Shown: positions 1 through 9,141 of the stretch, piece after piece | Layout: each line of letters begins with the position of its first letter | Position numbering within the stretch: position 1 is the stretch's first letter | Origin: Verrucomicrobiota bacterium | GTDB lineage: Bacteria; Verrucomicrobiota; Verrucomicrobiia; Opitutales; Opitutaceae | Length of the DNA: 64,000 bases | Assembly (NCBI GenBank): GCA_963205455.1 | Contig: CAUJJL010000137.1 | Location: 1-64,000, forward strand | Direction of reading: 5' to 3' | Made by a program: the position numbers and the translations under genes | Notes under the pieces: generated by a model | The model's input: the letters and a program-made list of their open reading frames with translations, nothing else | Told to the model about the DNA's origin: nothing | Databases searched by the model: none

Positions 1-24
1 TTTCAGGGTAGCAGATTTCGCCAT
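1..24 (-). CDS. Possible 5' end of a gene running off the left edge
   Basis: An ATG on the minus strand at position 24 opens a frame reading MAKSATLK up to the window edge. Only eight codons are visible, so no product can be named. A promoter-like element lies directly upstream at 32-61. The frame lies downstream of hisH on the same strand but does not resemble the start of hisA or hisF, so the histidine cluster seems to end with hisH. The start could equally be chance. Confidence 0.3.
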
Positions 25-31
25 ATTTCCC

Positions 32-61
32 ATTAGACAGCAAAAACTGCTCCGCTTGCAA
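32..61 (-). promoter_or_regulatory. Sigma70-like promoter candidate
   Basis: Read on the minus strand, TTGCAA (56-61) is followed 18 bases later by TCTAAT (32-37), which matches the -10 consensus at five of six positions. It would start transcription only a few bases before the ATG at 24, giving a leaderless or near-leaderless message. Found by eye only. Confidence 0.3.
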
Positions 62-166
62 AGGAAAGTTACCCGACTTTTCCCTCCCCCCTCCGACATA
101 AGGGGGATTGGTGACGCAGGTAAGGAAAAGTTTCCTCACCCCTCCAAGACCCCGGAGCTCCGCCGC

Positions 167-811
167 TTAGGCAGCCGTCCGCGCAGCCAGCCCGACAAAG
201 TTGCGGTAAACCTGAAGCCCCTTGGCCTGACTCTTCTCGGGGTGAAACTGGGTCGCCGCAATAGTGCCACGGCTCACAGCAGCACAAAATTCACCGCCAT
301 AGTCACACGCTGCCAGGATCAGATCCGGATCCTGCGGAACACAATGGTAACTATGCACAAAGTAGAAGGCTTCACCGTCTCTGGCGAGATTCTGAGCGAG
401 GGGTGCATCAGGCTTGAGGAATCGAACGGTGTTCCAGCCCATGTGGGGGATCTTGAAGCCAGCGGGACGACGAAACCGCACCACTTTGCCAGGAAGGATT
501 CCAAGTCCCTTCACTTCGCCCTCCTCTGAACGCTCGAAGAGCGCCTGCATGCCAAGACAGACGCCAAGAAACGGGCGATTCTCCCGAATCCAGCCAGCCA
601 CGGAGTCTGCCGTGCCCGAAGTCCGCAGCGATGCCACACAGTCCCGAAGGGCACCCACGCCCGGTAGCACCAGGCCGTTCGCACCGCTCGCACTCAACTC
701 TCCTGGTGTTCGAACAATCCGCACCTGTCCGCCCGCGGCCTCAACAGCTTTCGTCACACTGCGCAGATTGCAGATGCCGGTGTCGATGACGGCTATGATG
801 GTTGTGGCCAT
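167..811 (-). CDS. hisH: Imidazole glycerol phosphate synthase, glutaminase subunit HisH
   Basis: Supplies ammonia from glutamine to HisF, which forms imidazole glycerol phosphate and AICAR in histidine synthesis. The 214-residue protein is a class I glutamine amidotransferase. It has the nucleophile Cys85 in GVCLGMQ, and His190 and Glu192 in QFHPEKS complete the triad. The N-terminal strand reads IDTGICNLRS where most HisH proteins have a DYGxGN-type loop, a mild variant. It is the last gene of hisD-hisC-hisB-hisH, 52 bases after hisB. The partner hisF and hisA are not in the window and must lie elsewhere. Confidence 0.95.
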   Translation of the reverse strand: MATTIIAVIDTGICNLRSVTKAVEAAGGQVRIVRTPGELSASGANGLVLPGVGALRDCVASLRTSGTADSVAGWIRENRPFLGVCLGMQALFERSEEGEVKGLGILPGKVVRFRRPAGFKIPHMGWNTVRFLKPDAPLAQNLARDGEAFYFVHSYHCVPQDPDLILAACDYGGEFCAAVSRGTIAATQFHPEKSQAKGLQVYRNFVGLAARTAA

Positions 812-863
812 GGCAAAACGACTCCTCTCCTGTCAGACCATTCGCGCGAAATCGCGAAACGGG

Positions 864-1460
864 CTAGAGCTTCCCCTTGGTCGAAGGAAGCTGACCCGCC
901 ATGCGGGGATCAATCTGCGTTGCTTCATCCATCGCACGGGAGAGTCCCTTGAAGATCGCTTCCGCGATGTGATGCGGCTCCTCACCGTACTCCAATTTGA
1001 CATGGAGATTGCAGGCGAGCGAATTGCTGAAGGCGCGGCAGAATTCCTTCACCAGGATGAGATTGAAATCGCGCACAAATGAGGTCGGCGCATTCACGTC
1101 GTAAACCAGGCATGCCCGGCCGCTAAGGTCCACAACGACCCGGGCCAGGGATTCATCCATGGGCAGGAAAAACGAACCGTACCGACGTATGCCTTTCTTG
1201 TCGCCGAGCGCCTGCCGAAAGGCATCGCCCAGGACCAGGCCCACGTCCTCGACCGTGTGATGGTAATCCACATCCACGTCTCCCTTGCAGGAGATATCGA
1301 GATCAAACAGCCCGTGCCGCGAAAACAGAGTGAGCATGTGATCGAAAAACGGCACGCCTGTGGCGATTTTCGATGTGCCTCCGCCATCAATCGCCAGGGT
1401 GAGCGTGATGTCGGTTTCCGCGGTGGTCCGCTTTACGACTGCTTTTCGGAGCGTGTCCAT
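864..1460 (-). CDS. hisB: Imidazoleglycerol-phosphate dehydratase HisB
   Basis: Dehydrates imidazole glycerol phosphate to imidazole acetol phosphate, a manganese-dependent step of histidine synthesis. The 198-residue length matches the monofunctional enzyme, with no fused histidinol phosphatase. Both metal-binding half-repeats are visible: FFDHML and HHTVEDVG in the first half, and the [14 protein letters not shown] segment in the second. The start overlaps the 3' end of hisC by 28 bases, which points to coupled translation. Confidence 0.96.
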   Translation of the reverse strand: MDTLRKAVVKRTTAETDITLTLAIDGGGTSKIATGVPFFDHMLTLFSRHGLFDLDISCKGDVDVDYHHTVEDVGLVLGDAFRQALGDKKGIRRYGSFFLPMDESLARVVVDLSGRACLVYDVNAPTSFVRDFNLILVKEFCRAFSNSLACNLHVKLEYGEEPHHIAEAIFKGLSRAMDEATQIDPRMAGQLPSTKGKL

Positions 1461-2548
1461 TCGATGAGTGCTTGGTCGACGAGGACCATTTCCTCGTCGG
1501 TCCCCACGCTGATGCGAAGAAACGATCCGGTCAAGGGATGGTTCGGAAAGGCGCGAACCAGGATTCGACGGGCAAAAAGAAAATCATAGACGGAGCGGGC
1601 GACATCCTTTCCGCTCCGCCCCGCCCGGTTCCTGGGTTCGACAAAGATGAAGTTCGCGGCCGACTCGTAGCTGAACCAACCGTGGTCAATGGTCCATTTC
1701 GACCGGTACCGATCGCGCGTCGAGACAACCTTGTTGATCAGCCTGTCGTAGTAGTCACGGTCGGTGAGCGCCGCCTGTGCGGCCACCTGCGAGAGGCGGC
1801 TGACGTTGTAGCTGTCGCGCACCCGGTCGAGCAGTTCCACCATTTCGGGATTTGCCAGGGCATAGCCCACCCGGATGCCTGCAAGGGCATGCGCCTTGGA
1901 CAACGTCCTGACAACGACGAGGCGCGGAAAACGCGCCAGGAGGGGAATGGCATTCTCCTTTGCAAAAGGAGCATAGGCCTCATCCACAACCAAGACGCCA
2001 CGAAAGCGTGCCAGAACGCGTTCCAGATCGGCATTGGAAAAGGCGACCCCCGTCGGTGCATTCGGCGAGGTCAGAAAAAAGGCGGAGGCACCAGATGAAA
2101 CGATGGCTTCCACAGGCAACTGCATGGATCGATCAAACTCGATCGCGCTGCTGCGGCCGTCCTGCATGCTGACCAGAACCGGATACAGGGAGTAGCTCGG
2201 CAGGGTGAAACCCGTCTCAATCGTCGGGTTGCTGAAACATCTGACCAGAAGATTGAGCACATCATCGGAGCCGTTCCCGACAAGGACGTTGCCCGCGGTC
2301 AGCCCATGCCCGTGGTAGGCAGCGATCACCGCGCGCAGCGGTTCACTGGTCGGATTCGGATAGAGTCGCAGCGAGAAAGCGTCGTTCCCGATTTCCTTCT
2401 GCAACGCCTCCGCCACTGCGGGGCTCGGCGGATATCCTGACTCATTGGTGTTGAGTTTGATCCAACCCGTGCCGGAAGGCTGGAGCCCGGGTGTGTACCC
2501 GTGCAGTTTCGCAATGTGCGGCGAAACCAGCGTCGAGAACATTGCCAT
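1433..2548 (-). CDS. hisC: Histidinol-phosphate aminotransferase HisC
   Basis: PLP-dependent fold-type I aminotransferase converting imidazole acetol phosphate and glutamate to histidinol phosphate. The 371-residue protein has the substrate-loop signature [12 protein letters not shown] near the N terminus. The Schiff-base lysine lies in [17 protein letters not shown], and an arginine-containing C-terminal segment (FLRISVGT) would bind the carboxylate. It starts 2 bases after the hisD stop and overlaps hisB, so the three genes form one tight operon. Confidence 0.96.
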   Translation of the reverse strand: MAMFSTLVSPHIAKLHGYTPGLQPSGTGWIKLNTNESGYPPSPAVAEALQKEIGNDAFSLRLYPNPTSEPLRAVIAAYHGHGLTAGNVLVGNGSDDVLNLLVRCFSNPTIETGFTLPSYSLYPVLVSMQDGRSSAIEFDRSMQLPVEAIVSSGASAFFLTSPNAPTGVAFSNADLERVLARFRGVLVVDEAYAPFAKENAIPLLARFPRLVVVRTLSKAHALAGIRVGYALANPEMVELLDRVRDSYNVSRLSQVAAQAALTDRDYYDRLINKVVSTRDRYRSKWTIDHGWFSYESAANFIFVEPRNRAGRSGKDVARSVYDFLFARRILVRAFPNHPLTGSFLRISVGTDEEMVLVDQALIEWTRSEKQS

Positions 2549-2550
2549 GT

Positions 2551-3846
2551 TCAGCGGAGTCGAAGTGAAACGGATCGACCGTGGGCGTCGAGCTGCTCCA
2601 TCTGGGCAAACGCAGCCACGACGGGCGCCGCTTTCTTCAGAGCCGCCTTGTCATAGTGAACCATGCTCGTCCGTCGCATAAAGTCATCCACTCTCAGGCC
2701 ACTGAAGAACCGCCCCGCCCGGCCAGTCGGAAGCACATGACTGGGTCCCGCAGTGAAATCTCCGAGGGCCGTGGGTGTATAGTTGCCCAGCATGACGGCA
2801 CCCGCCGTCGTGATCTGATTCAGCAGGCTTTTCTGGGCGGATTCCGAAACCAGGAGTTCGAGATGCTCAGGAGCAACATGGTTCGCAACCTCAACCGCCT
2901 GCTCGAGTGAAGAGACTTCCACCGCAAGAAAACCCTGATCCAGCACCGGCTGGATCTTGGGACCGCGGGAAAGTGATTTTATCTGGAGCCGGATCTCCGC
3001 AAGAATGGATTCTAGGACGGATTTGGAGGTGGCAACGAGGTAGACCTTTTCCCGACCGCTTCCATGTTCTGCCTGTGCGAGAAGATCGGATGCGGCAAAT
3101 GCCGGATCAGCGGTGTCATCGGCGATCACCATGAGTTCACTCGGTCCAGGAAGCAGATCCACTCCGACGGTTCCAAAGACCTGACGCTTTGCCTCGCAGA
3201 CATACGCGTTACCCGGTCCATAAATCTTGTCGACCGCCGGGATCGTCACTGTGCCATGGGTCATCGCACCAATGGCATGGACACCACCGATGCGATAGAC
3301 TTCCGAAACCCCAACGCGATGCAATGCGGCGAGAAGGGCATCGGCGACGCGTCCCTCGGCATTCGAAGGAGTAAACACCGCGATCTCCGGGCAGCCCGCG
3401 ATCTTAGCGAGCGTAGCCGTCATGATCACCGTGGAAACCAAGGGCACCTGCCCGCCCGGGACATACAGTCCGACACGTCGGATCGCATGAAAGCGTTCCC
3501 CCACCATTCCTCCTTGTGGATTCCTTGCGGACCAATCCTTGGGGCGACTCTTTTCGTGAAAGGCGACAACCGACTCATGGGCCGCCGCAAGCGCTTTCGC
3601 TTCGGTTGGAGGAAGCCGCTTGGAAGCCGCGGCCATCTCGCTGTCCTTCACACGAAACAGACGCGCGGCCAGTTTCGCCCCATCAAACTTTGCGGCGTAG
3701 TAGGCGACGGCTTCATCGCCGCGTTGTTTGACATCGGCAAGGATGGCCGCCACGGAGTCCGAAATCTCGCGCGATACCCCGGAGGTCCGGCAAAAGCTCG
3801 TGAGTTCGTCGCGATAGGATTTGGCGTTGAACGTAAGGGTGCGCAC
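2551..3846 (-). CDS. hisD: Histidinol dehydrogenase HisD
   Basis: Zinc- and NAD-dependent enzyme that oxidises L-histidinol to L-histidine in two steps, the last reaction of the pathway. The 431-residue length is normal. Recognisable segments are GGVHAIGAMTHGT, the GPGNAYVCEAKRQVFG loop, PGPSELMVIADD and the metal/substrate region around APEHLELL. It is the first gene of the cluster, 104 bases downstream of the LolA-like gene. No leader peptide rich in His codons was found in that gap. Confidence 0.97.
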   Translation of the reverse strand: MRTLTFNAKSYRDELTSFCRTSGVSREISDSVAAILADVKQRGDEAVAYYAAKFDGAKLAARLFRVKDSEMAAASKRLPPTEAKALAAAHESVVAFHEKSRPKDWSARNPQGGMVGERFHAIRRVGLYVPGGQVPLVSTVIMTATLAKIAGCPEIAVFTPSNAEGRVADALLAALHRVGVSEVYRIGGVHAIGAMTHGTVTIPAVDKIYGPGNAYVCEAKRQVFGTVGVDLLPGPSELMVIADDTADPAFAASDLLAQAEHGSGREKVYLVATSKSVLESILAEIRLQIKSLSRGPKIQPVLDQGFLAVEVSSLEQAVEVANHVAPEHLELLVSESAQKSLLNQITTAGAVMLGNYTPTALGDFTAGPSHVLPTGRAGRFFSGLRVDDFMRRTSMVHYDKAALKKAAPVVAAFAQMEQLDAHGRSVSLRLR

Positions 3847-3950
3847 AGCGGTGATGGAGGGACGGTAATCCCCTCACCTTAGCCGACATCGCTCCCGCGC
3901 GGCAACGCAGAACACGCTGCCAGCGAATTGAAAAAGGCGACGGACAACCC

Positions 3951-4712
3951 TCAGTTGGGTTTCACGGGAATCGGAACCACGGGAGGAACCACAAAAAGCT
4001 CGTCTGCAAACGATTCGTTGATGGCAATTGCTGTAAACTCTATGGTGACGGACCTTTGCTTGCCATCCTGGAGATTCATCAAGGTGATGATACGCTTGGG
4101 GAAACGGATCCCGCCGGTCATGATTTCGCCCTCCTCCCGTATGGTTCCGCCCTGCTCGTTCTCGGTCATGAGCAACCGCCCTGTCTGCTGGTCAAAATAG
4201 CGGGTAAAGACGCTACCGGTGTCATGGATAAAAGAGAGCTTTCTTGCCGTGTGTCCCCCGACTTCCGCCACGCCCAAGTCTTCGATACGCCCTCCCTTCC
4301 TCTCGATTCCCCGGTAGAATGCCAGATTCTCCCACGTATTCGCCCGGAGCCTTTTCACCTGCTCCTTCTGCATGAGGCTCATGCGCCAACGCTCCGGATC
4401 CCTAAGATCCTCGTAGCGCTGCCAAGCCTCATAGCCGTCAAGAGCGGTAATCTCCCTCCGCTCCCTGGTCGTCGTGACAATCCGCTGTCGGTAGGGCTTC
4501 TGGAAAATGATCTCAATCTCCGCCTTGAGATTGTCGCCTGTAGTCAGATTCCCCCTGAAATGCACCGTGCGAACCGCCTCCAACGCCTCTTCGCTTCCGA
4601 GGTACGCTCGGGCGCGGGCTACCACCTCGTTCACCTCTCCGGGCCCGGCAAAACCGACACTCACTGTGAGTGCGGCAGCGAGGAGAAACACCTTGAGAGC
4701 GGAAGCCGTCAT
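3951..4712 (-). CDS. Exported LolA/LolB-fold-like protein of unknown function
   Basis: A 253-residue protein with a signal peptide (about residues 1-22, a hydrophobic core ending near VGFAGPG). The mature part alternates polar and hydrophobic strands with phrases such as VHFRGNLTTGDNLKAEIEI, ITALDGYEAWQRYED and FDQQTGRLLMTENEQG. These recall outer-membrane lipoprotein-sorting (LolA-like) or DUF4292-type beta-barrels that carry hydrophobic ligands. There is no lipobox, so it should be periplasmic. It lies 43 bases after guaA and 104 before hisD. Neither neighbour suggests a role, and the family call is inference from style. Confidence 0.6.
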   Translation of the reverse strand: MTASALKVFLLAAALTVSVGFAGPGEVNEVVARARAYLGSEEALEAVRTVHFRGNLTTGDNLKAEIEIIFQKPYRQRIVTTTRERREITALDGYEAWQRYEDLRDPERWRMSLMQKEQVKRLRANTWENLAFYRGIERKGGRIEDLGVAEVGGHTARKLSFIHDTGSVFTRYFDQQTGRLLMTENEQGGTIREEGEIMTGGIRFPKRIITLMNLQDGKQRSVTIEFTAIAINESFADELFVVPPVVPIPVKPN

Positions 4713-4755
4713 GTCCGATCAGACCGGCAGATGCGGGGAAAGGTTTCGACCAATA

Positions 4756-6294
4756 TCATTCCCATTCAATCGTCGCCGGAGGCTTGGAACTGATGTCGAG
4801 GACAACCCGGGAAACCCCGGCAACCTCATTGGTGATCCTGGAAGAAATCTGCTGAAGCAAATCATAGGGCAGACGCGTCCAGTCGGCTGTCATCGCGTCC
4901 TTCGATTCAACCACCCTGAGCGCAATGACATCCGCGTAATTGCGCTCGTCACCAACCACTCCCACGGACTTCACCGGAAGAAACACGGCGAATGACTGCC
5001 AGACTTTCCAATACCAGCCACTTGCCTTCATTTCCTCCTGCACGATCGAGTCCGCCTTCCTCAGGACGTCCAGCCTCGCCTTGGTGATTTCCCCCACAAC
5101 CCGCACGCCCAGACCCGGACCGGGGAAGGGCTGGCGCCAGACCACCTCGCGCGGCAGCCCGAGGGCACTGCCCACTGCACGCACCTCGTCTTTGAAAAGC
5201 TCGCGGAGCGGTTCCAGGAGCTTGAGCTTCATGCGCTCGGGAAGGCCTCCCACATTGTGGTGGGACTTGATGAGCGCGGCCGGATTCCCCGCGATTGCCA
5301 CGGACTCGATGACGTCTGGGTAGAGCGTTCCCTGGGCCAAGAATTTCGCGGAGCCCACCTGCTTGAGCGATTTCTCAAACACTTCGACAAAAGTATTGCC
5401 GATGATCTTGCGTTTGCCTTCTGGGTCCACGACGCCTTTCAGCCGCCGCAGAAAGAGCGCGGATGCGTCCACCACACGCAGATCGATTTTGAAATTCCGC
5501 TTGTAGAGGGACTCAACGGCATCGCGTTCGCCTTCACGCAGCAGGCCGTTGTCCACAAAGACGCACGTGAGCTGCCTGCCGATCGCCCGGTGTATCAGCG
5601 CAGCCGCTACAGAAGAGTCGACTCCGCCCGACAGTCCAAGGAGAACGCGGTCCTTGCCGACCTTGTCCCGGATGTCCGCGATCGCACGTTGGATGAAATC
5701 ATCCGTGGTCCACGCCTGGCTCGCCCTGCAAACAGTCACCAGAAAGTTGCGCAGGATATCGACGCCGTGCTCTGTGTGAAAGACCTCGGGATGGAATTGA
5801 ATCCCGAAGAAGTTGCGCTTCCGATCCTCGATCGCGGCGAACGTGGAATTCTCGGTGGCTCCAATTGCGACGAAACCCGAAGGGAGCGCGATGAGCTTGT
5901 CGCCATGCGAATTCCAGACCTTCAGTTTCCGAGGCAGCTTCGAGAAGAGGCGCCCAGGTTTCGTGATGCGGAGATTGCCGTGTCCATACTCGCGGCGATC
6001 TCCCTTCGCAACCCTGCCACCCAGTAGTTTCCCCATGAGCTGGATGCCATAACAAATTCCCAGGACAGGCACCCCCAGTTCAAAGATTCCAGGATCTGGC
6101 AACGGCGCTTTCGGCGCGAACACGCTGCTCGGCCCGCCGGACAGCACGATGCCAATGACCCCTTCGGAACGCAGCGTCTCAGCGGATGTCGAGTAAGGAT
6201 AGATCTTCGAAAAGACCGAACATTCCCGAATGCGACGCGCGATGATCTGCGTGTACTGTGAGCCGAAATCGAGGACTGCAATCGTCTGGGCCAT
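4756..6294 (-). CDS. guaA: GMP synthase (glutamine-hydrolysing)
   Basis: Makes GMP from XMP using ATP and glutamine. Domain order is normal: a class I amidotransferase with Cys81 in [10 protein letters not shown] and a [12 protein letters not shown] triad segment, an ATP-pyrophosphatase with [16 protein letters not shown], then the C-terminal dimerisation domain ending in the family-typical PPATIEWE. I take the ATG giving [13 protein letters not shown] (512 residues) rather than an upstream TTG at 6303, because homologues begin at this strand. No clear Shine-Dalgarno precedes it. It lies downstream of a small zinc-ribbon gene on the same strand. Confidence 0.97.
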   Translation of the reverse strand: MAQTIAVLDFGSQYTQIIARRIRECSVFSKIYPYSTSAETLRSEGVIGIVLSGGPSSVFAPKAPLPDPGIFELGVPVLGICYGIQLMGKLLGGRVAKGDRREYGHGNLRITKPGRLFSKLPRKLKVWNSHGDKLIALPSGFVAIGATENSTFAAIEDRKRNFFGIQFHPEVFHTEHGVDILRNFLVTVCRASQAWTTDDFIQRAIADIRDKVGKDRVLLGLSGGVDSSVAAALIHRAIGRQLTCVFVDNGLLREGERDAVESLYKRNFKIDLRVVDASALFLRRLKGVVDPEGKRKIIGNTFVEVFEKSLKQVGSAKFLAQGTLYPDVIESVAIAGNPAALIKSHHNVGGLPERMKLKLLEPLRELFKDEVRAVGSALGLPREVVWRQPFPGPGLGVRVVGEITKARLDVLRKADSIVQEEMKASGWYWKVWQSFAVFLPVKSVGVVGDERNYADVIALRVVESKDAMTADWTRLPYDLLQQISSRITNEVAGVSRVVLDISSKPPATIEWE

Positions 6295-6385
6295 GGAAAA
6301 CAAGAGCGATCCGCTGGCGCGGAATCAAGTGAGGAAGAGCGAAGGATGAGGATCGGGCATCATCGGCGAGAAGGAATGGCCTGAG

Positions 6386-6613
6386 CTAAAATCTCAGGCG
6401 GCTGTTCTCAAACCCACACCGCGGGCATGGCAAGCGTTCCGCATCGGTTGCCGCCGCATAGGGCTCATTGCAGCGAACACAAAAGAACACATGTTTTCGG
6501 CGGGGGCGGTCAAAGCGTGCCGAGTCACGCCGGTCGTAATAAAGCCACACTCCCAGATAGAGGGCGGCAACCAGCCCGCAATAGACGACGACGGCAGTCG
6601 TGAGATCAATCAC
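6386..6613 (-). CDS. Small membrane-anchored zinc-ribbon protein
   Basis: A 75-residue protein starting at GTG. Residues 5-25 form one transmembrane helix (VVVYCGLVAALYLGVWLYY), followed by a basic stretch DRPRRKH. A two-knuckle zinc ribbon then follows: CVRCNEP, about 17 residues, and CPRCGFEN, with the C terminus ending soon after. The order suggests a cytoplasmic zinc ribbon tethered to the membrane. It stands just after the terminator of the ribosomal cluster and 91 bases before guaA. A different frame over the same DNA is open but lacks the paired CxxC logic. Function unknown. Confidence 0.7.
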   Translation of the reverse strand: MIDLTTAVVVYCGLVAALYLGVWLYYDRRDSARFDRPRRKHVFFCVRCNEPYAAATDAERLPCPRCGFENSRLRF

Positions 6614-6678
6614 CTGGTCAACGTGTCAGGCGTGGGGCGTTCCGGCAAACCTTTCAGCCTGCCCCAAACGCACGCTTG

Positions 6679-6707
6679 AAAAAAACGCGCCGGAAAATCC
6701 GGCGCGT
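6679..6707 (-). terminator. Intrinsic terminator after rplQ
   Basis: A perfect 10-base-pair stem (6685-6694 with 6698-6707) and a 3-base loop are followed on the minus strand by seven T residues (6679-6685). It lies 22 bases beyond the rplQ stop, so it closes the whole ribosomal/RNA polymerase supercluster and separates it from the zinc-ribbon gene. Confidence 0.9.
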
Positions 6708-6729
6708 CTTTTCAATTCACAGCCTCGTG

Positions 6730-7239
6730 TCAGGCCTGGGATTCGGCAGCGGGAGCTGCTTCCACGGCAGGAGCTGCCTCGGAAGCCTTTTCAGCGGCCG
6801 GCTGCTTCGAGCCCTTCGCACCCTTGCGGCCGCGGGACTTCTTGTAGCCCTGATCTTCGGCCTTGATCAGTTCGATCAGGGCCATTTCGGCGGCGTCACC
6901 GATGCGCTGGGGACCCAGCTTGTAGATGCGGGTGTAGCCACCGGCGCGACCGGCAAATTCCTTGTGCTTCTCCTTGAAAAGGATGTCGATCGCACCGATG
7001 TCGCGAACATCCCGAAGCGCGAGCCGACGCAGGTGGAGCGCCGCGCTCTTCTCTTTCGATGCCGCAGCCTTCTTGGCCTTGGTGATGACCTTTTCGATGA
7101 ACGGACGCAGGGCCTTTGCCTTGGTGAGCGTGGTCTCGATCCGGCCGTGCCGGATCAGGGATGCGCCCATGTTCGAAAGCATGGCGGCGCGATGTTCGCG
7201 TGTGACGCCGAGAGAGGCGCGATGTTTATTGTGACGCAT
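6730..7239 (-). CDS. rplQ: 50S ribosomal protein L17 with C-terminal extension
   Basis: L17 sits by the peptide exit tunnel of the large subunit. The ATG giving MRHNKHRASLGVTREHRAAML is chosen. An in-frame upstream start at 7272 would add 11 residues that do not belong to the family. Residues 1 to about 120 form the conserved domain, including GGYTRIYKLGPQRIGDAAEMALIEL. After that comes a roughly 45-residue tail, first Lys/Arg/Gly-rich and then Ala/Pro/Glu-rich, that ordinary L17 lacks. It follows rpoA by 136 bases, as in the alpha operon, and is last before the terminator. Confidence 0.96.
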   Translation of the reverse strand: MRHNKHRASLGVTREHRAAMLSNMGASLIRHGRIETTLTKAKALRPFIEKVITKAKKAAASKEKSAALHLRRLALRDVRDIGAIDILFKEKHKEFAGRAGGYTRIYKLGPQRIGDAAEMALIELIKAEDQGYKKSRGRKGAKGSKQPAAEKASEAAPAVEAAPAAESQA

Positions 7240-7375
7240 GGGTGTGGTTTTGTAGCGACTCCCGATCGGCAACCCTGTCGCAGCGTTGGGCGGCAGCGGG
7301 CGGCGCGAGAGTCAGGGTTGGTTTGAAAGTGAGGATCCAGGGTGTAGCGCCGCGGGACTGCGGCGCTTCGCAAAC

Positions 7376-8377
7376 TCAGGCTTCCTTCTTGGTATCGAGC
7401 AGACGTTCGTCGAACTTCATGCCAAGGGAGAGACCGAGAGCCTCGAGCTTCTCCTTGATTTCGTTGAGCGACTTCTTGCCGAAATTCCGGTACTTGAGCA
7501 TTTCCTGCTCCGTCTTCATCGCCAGTTCGCCGACGGTCGTGATGTTGGCGTTGTTCAGACAGTTGGCCGCGCGAACCGAGAGTTCGATCTCGTTGACGGA
7601 CATGTTCAGCAGCTTGCGCAGCTTGTTCTGCTCCTCGCTGACCTCGGACTGCTGGTTCTCGAATTCGTAGACCTCGTCGCTGACGCGATCGAATACATCG
7701 AGGTGGTGCTTGAGGATCGACGCGGACTGCTTGAGCGCGTCGTCGGGCGTCACACGCCCGTCGGTCCAGATTTCGAGGATCAGCTTGTCGTAGTCGGTGA
7801 TCTGTCCGACACGGGTGTTTTCGACCGAGTACTTGACCAGGCGCACGGGGGAGAAAAGCGAATCGATCGGGATGACGCCGATCGCCTGCTCCTCCTTCTT
7901 GTTCTGCTCACCGGGATAGTAGCCGCGACCAGTCTTGATCTCGATTTCGGCCTCAAATGCACGGGGCTTGTCGAGCGTGCAAATCACCTGGTCGGGATTG
8001 ACGATCGTGATGTTGGCGTCGGCCTGGATGTCGGCGGCAGTGACAGCGCCCTGGCGGTTGACGCGGATCAGCAGGGTGACCGGCTCGCGTTTTTGCGAAA
8101 CGATCAGGACCTTCTTGAGGTTCAGAACGATGTCGGTAACGTCCTCGACGACGCCATCGACGCTCTGAAACTCATGATTGACCCCGTCGATCTTGATGGA
8201 GCTGATCGCCGAGCCCTCGATGGAGCTAAGCAGCACACGGCGCAGCGAATTGCCGACGGTGTGCCCGTAGCCGGCTTCAAAGGGCTCTGCAATGAACTTT
8301 GCGTAGGTGGCGGTGGCGCCTTCCTCGATTTTGGTGAGCTTGTTCGGGAGTTCGAACTTTCCGAGGCGTTTGGGCAT
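7376..8377 (-). CDS. rpoA: DNA-directed RNA polymerase subunit alpha
   Basis: Scaffold subunit of RNA polymerase. The 333 residues contain the N-terminal dimerisation domain with GYGHTVGNSLRRVLLSSIEG, a linker rich in Glu/Gln around residue 240, and the C-terminal domain (about 250-320) with SVRAANCLNNANITTVGELAMKTE that binds UP elements and activators. Order rpsM-rpsK-rpsD-rpoA-rplQ is the classical alpha operon. In several bacteria S4 regulates this operon; no S4-binding pseudoknot was identified here. Confidence 0.98.
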   Translation of the reverse strand: MPKRLGKFELPNKLTKIEEGATATYAKFIAEPFEAGYGHTVGNSLRRVLLSSIEGSAISSIKIDGVNHEFQSVDGVVEDVTDIVLNLKKVLIVSQKREPVTLLIRVNRQGAVTAADIQADANITIVNPDQVICTLDKPRAFEAEIEIKTGRGYYPGEQNKKEEQAIGVIPIDSLFSPVRLVKYSVENTRVGQITDYDKLILEIWTDGRVTPDDALKQSASILKHHLDVFDRVSDEVYEFENQQSEVSEEQNKLRKLLNMSVNEIELSVRAANCLNNANITTVGELAMKTEQEMLKYRNFGKKSLNEIKEKLEALGLSLGMKFDERLLDTKKEA

Positions 8378-8465
8378 GGAGATGAAGAGAGAGGATGAGT
8401 GACGCTAAAGGAACGAAACGACGACTGAACCGTAACAGGTTAAAAACGGCAATGGAGCCGGCTGC

Positions 8466-9077
8466 TTAGAAGCGGGAATAGAACTCGACGATAAGCTGCT
8501 CGTTGATCGTCGTGTCCATTTCGTCGCGATTGGGCAGGCGGTTGACGACTGCCTTGAAAGTTTCCGCATTGAGCGTGAGCCAGCCCGGAACATTGCGCAT
8601 GCGATTGTCCTCGAGGTTACGCGTGGCGATCTGGCGGGAGGTCGGTGTGTTCTTGATCTCGATCTCCTCGCCGGCACGGACATTGTAGCTCGCGATGTCG
8701 ACCTTGTGGCCGTTCACGCGAACGTGTCCGTGATTCACCATCTGGCGTGCAGCGGCGCGGCTCTTTGCGAAACCGAGGAGGTAGATCACGCTGTCGAGGC
8801 GGGTTTCAAGGAGCTGGAGGAAGCGTTCGCCCGTGACGCCACGACCGCTCTTGGCGATCTCAAATACGCGACGGAACTGACGTTCAAGAAGGCCGTAGGT
8901 GTAGCGGAGCTTCTGCTTTTCGTTGAGGCCGACGGCGTACTCGGACAGCTTGCGGCGATTCTTGGGGCCGTGCTGGCCGGGCGGAAAAGGGCGGCGTTCG
9001 AACGCTTTGGTGGCACCGAAAATCGGCTGTCCAAAGCGCCGATTCATGCGGGTGGTGGGACCTGTGTAGCGAGCCAT
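8466..9077 (-). CDS. rpsD: 30S ribosomal protein S4
   Basis: Primary 16S rRNA-binding protein that nucleates assembly of the small subunit body. The 203-residue protein begins MARYTGPTTRMNRRFG and has the S4 RNA-binding domain near residues 93-155 (LETRLDSVIYLLGFAKSRAAARQMVNHGHVRVNGHKVD). The N-terminal region has no cysteines, so this is the zinc-free form. It lies 64 bases after rpsK and 88 before rpoA. Confidence 0.98.
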   Translation of the reverse strand: MARYTGPTTRMNRRFGQPIFGATKAFERRPFPPGQHGPKNRRKLSEYAVGLNEKQKLRYTYGLLERQFRRVFEIAKSGRGVTGERFLQLLETRLDSVIYLLGFAKSRAAARQMVNHGHVRVNGHKVDIASYNVRAGEEIEIKNTPTSRQIATRNLEDNRMRNVPGWLTLNAETFKAVVNRLPNRDEMDTTINEQLIVEFYSRF

Positions 9078-9141
9078 GACTGCTTGAGATTAGTAAGGGT
9101 GGAAAATTGTGAAGTGAAGCGGCGTCAGCCTGGATTCCGCA

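Noticed and set aside
8430-8450. AACAGGTTAAAAAC between rpoA and rpsD, similar to the complement of the repeat near the transposase
   Set aside because: Only part of the sequence matches and there is no second copy nearby, so it is probably chance.
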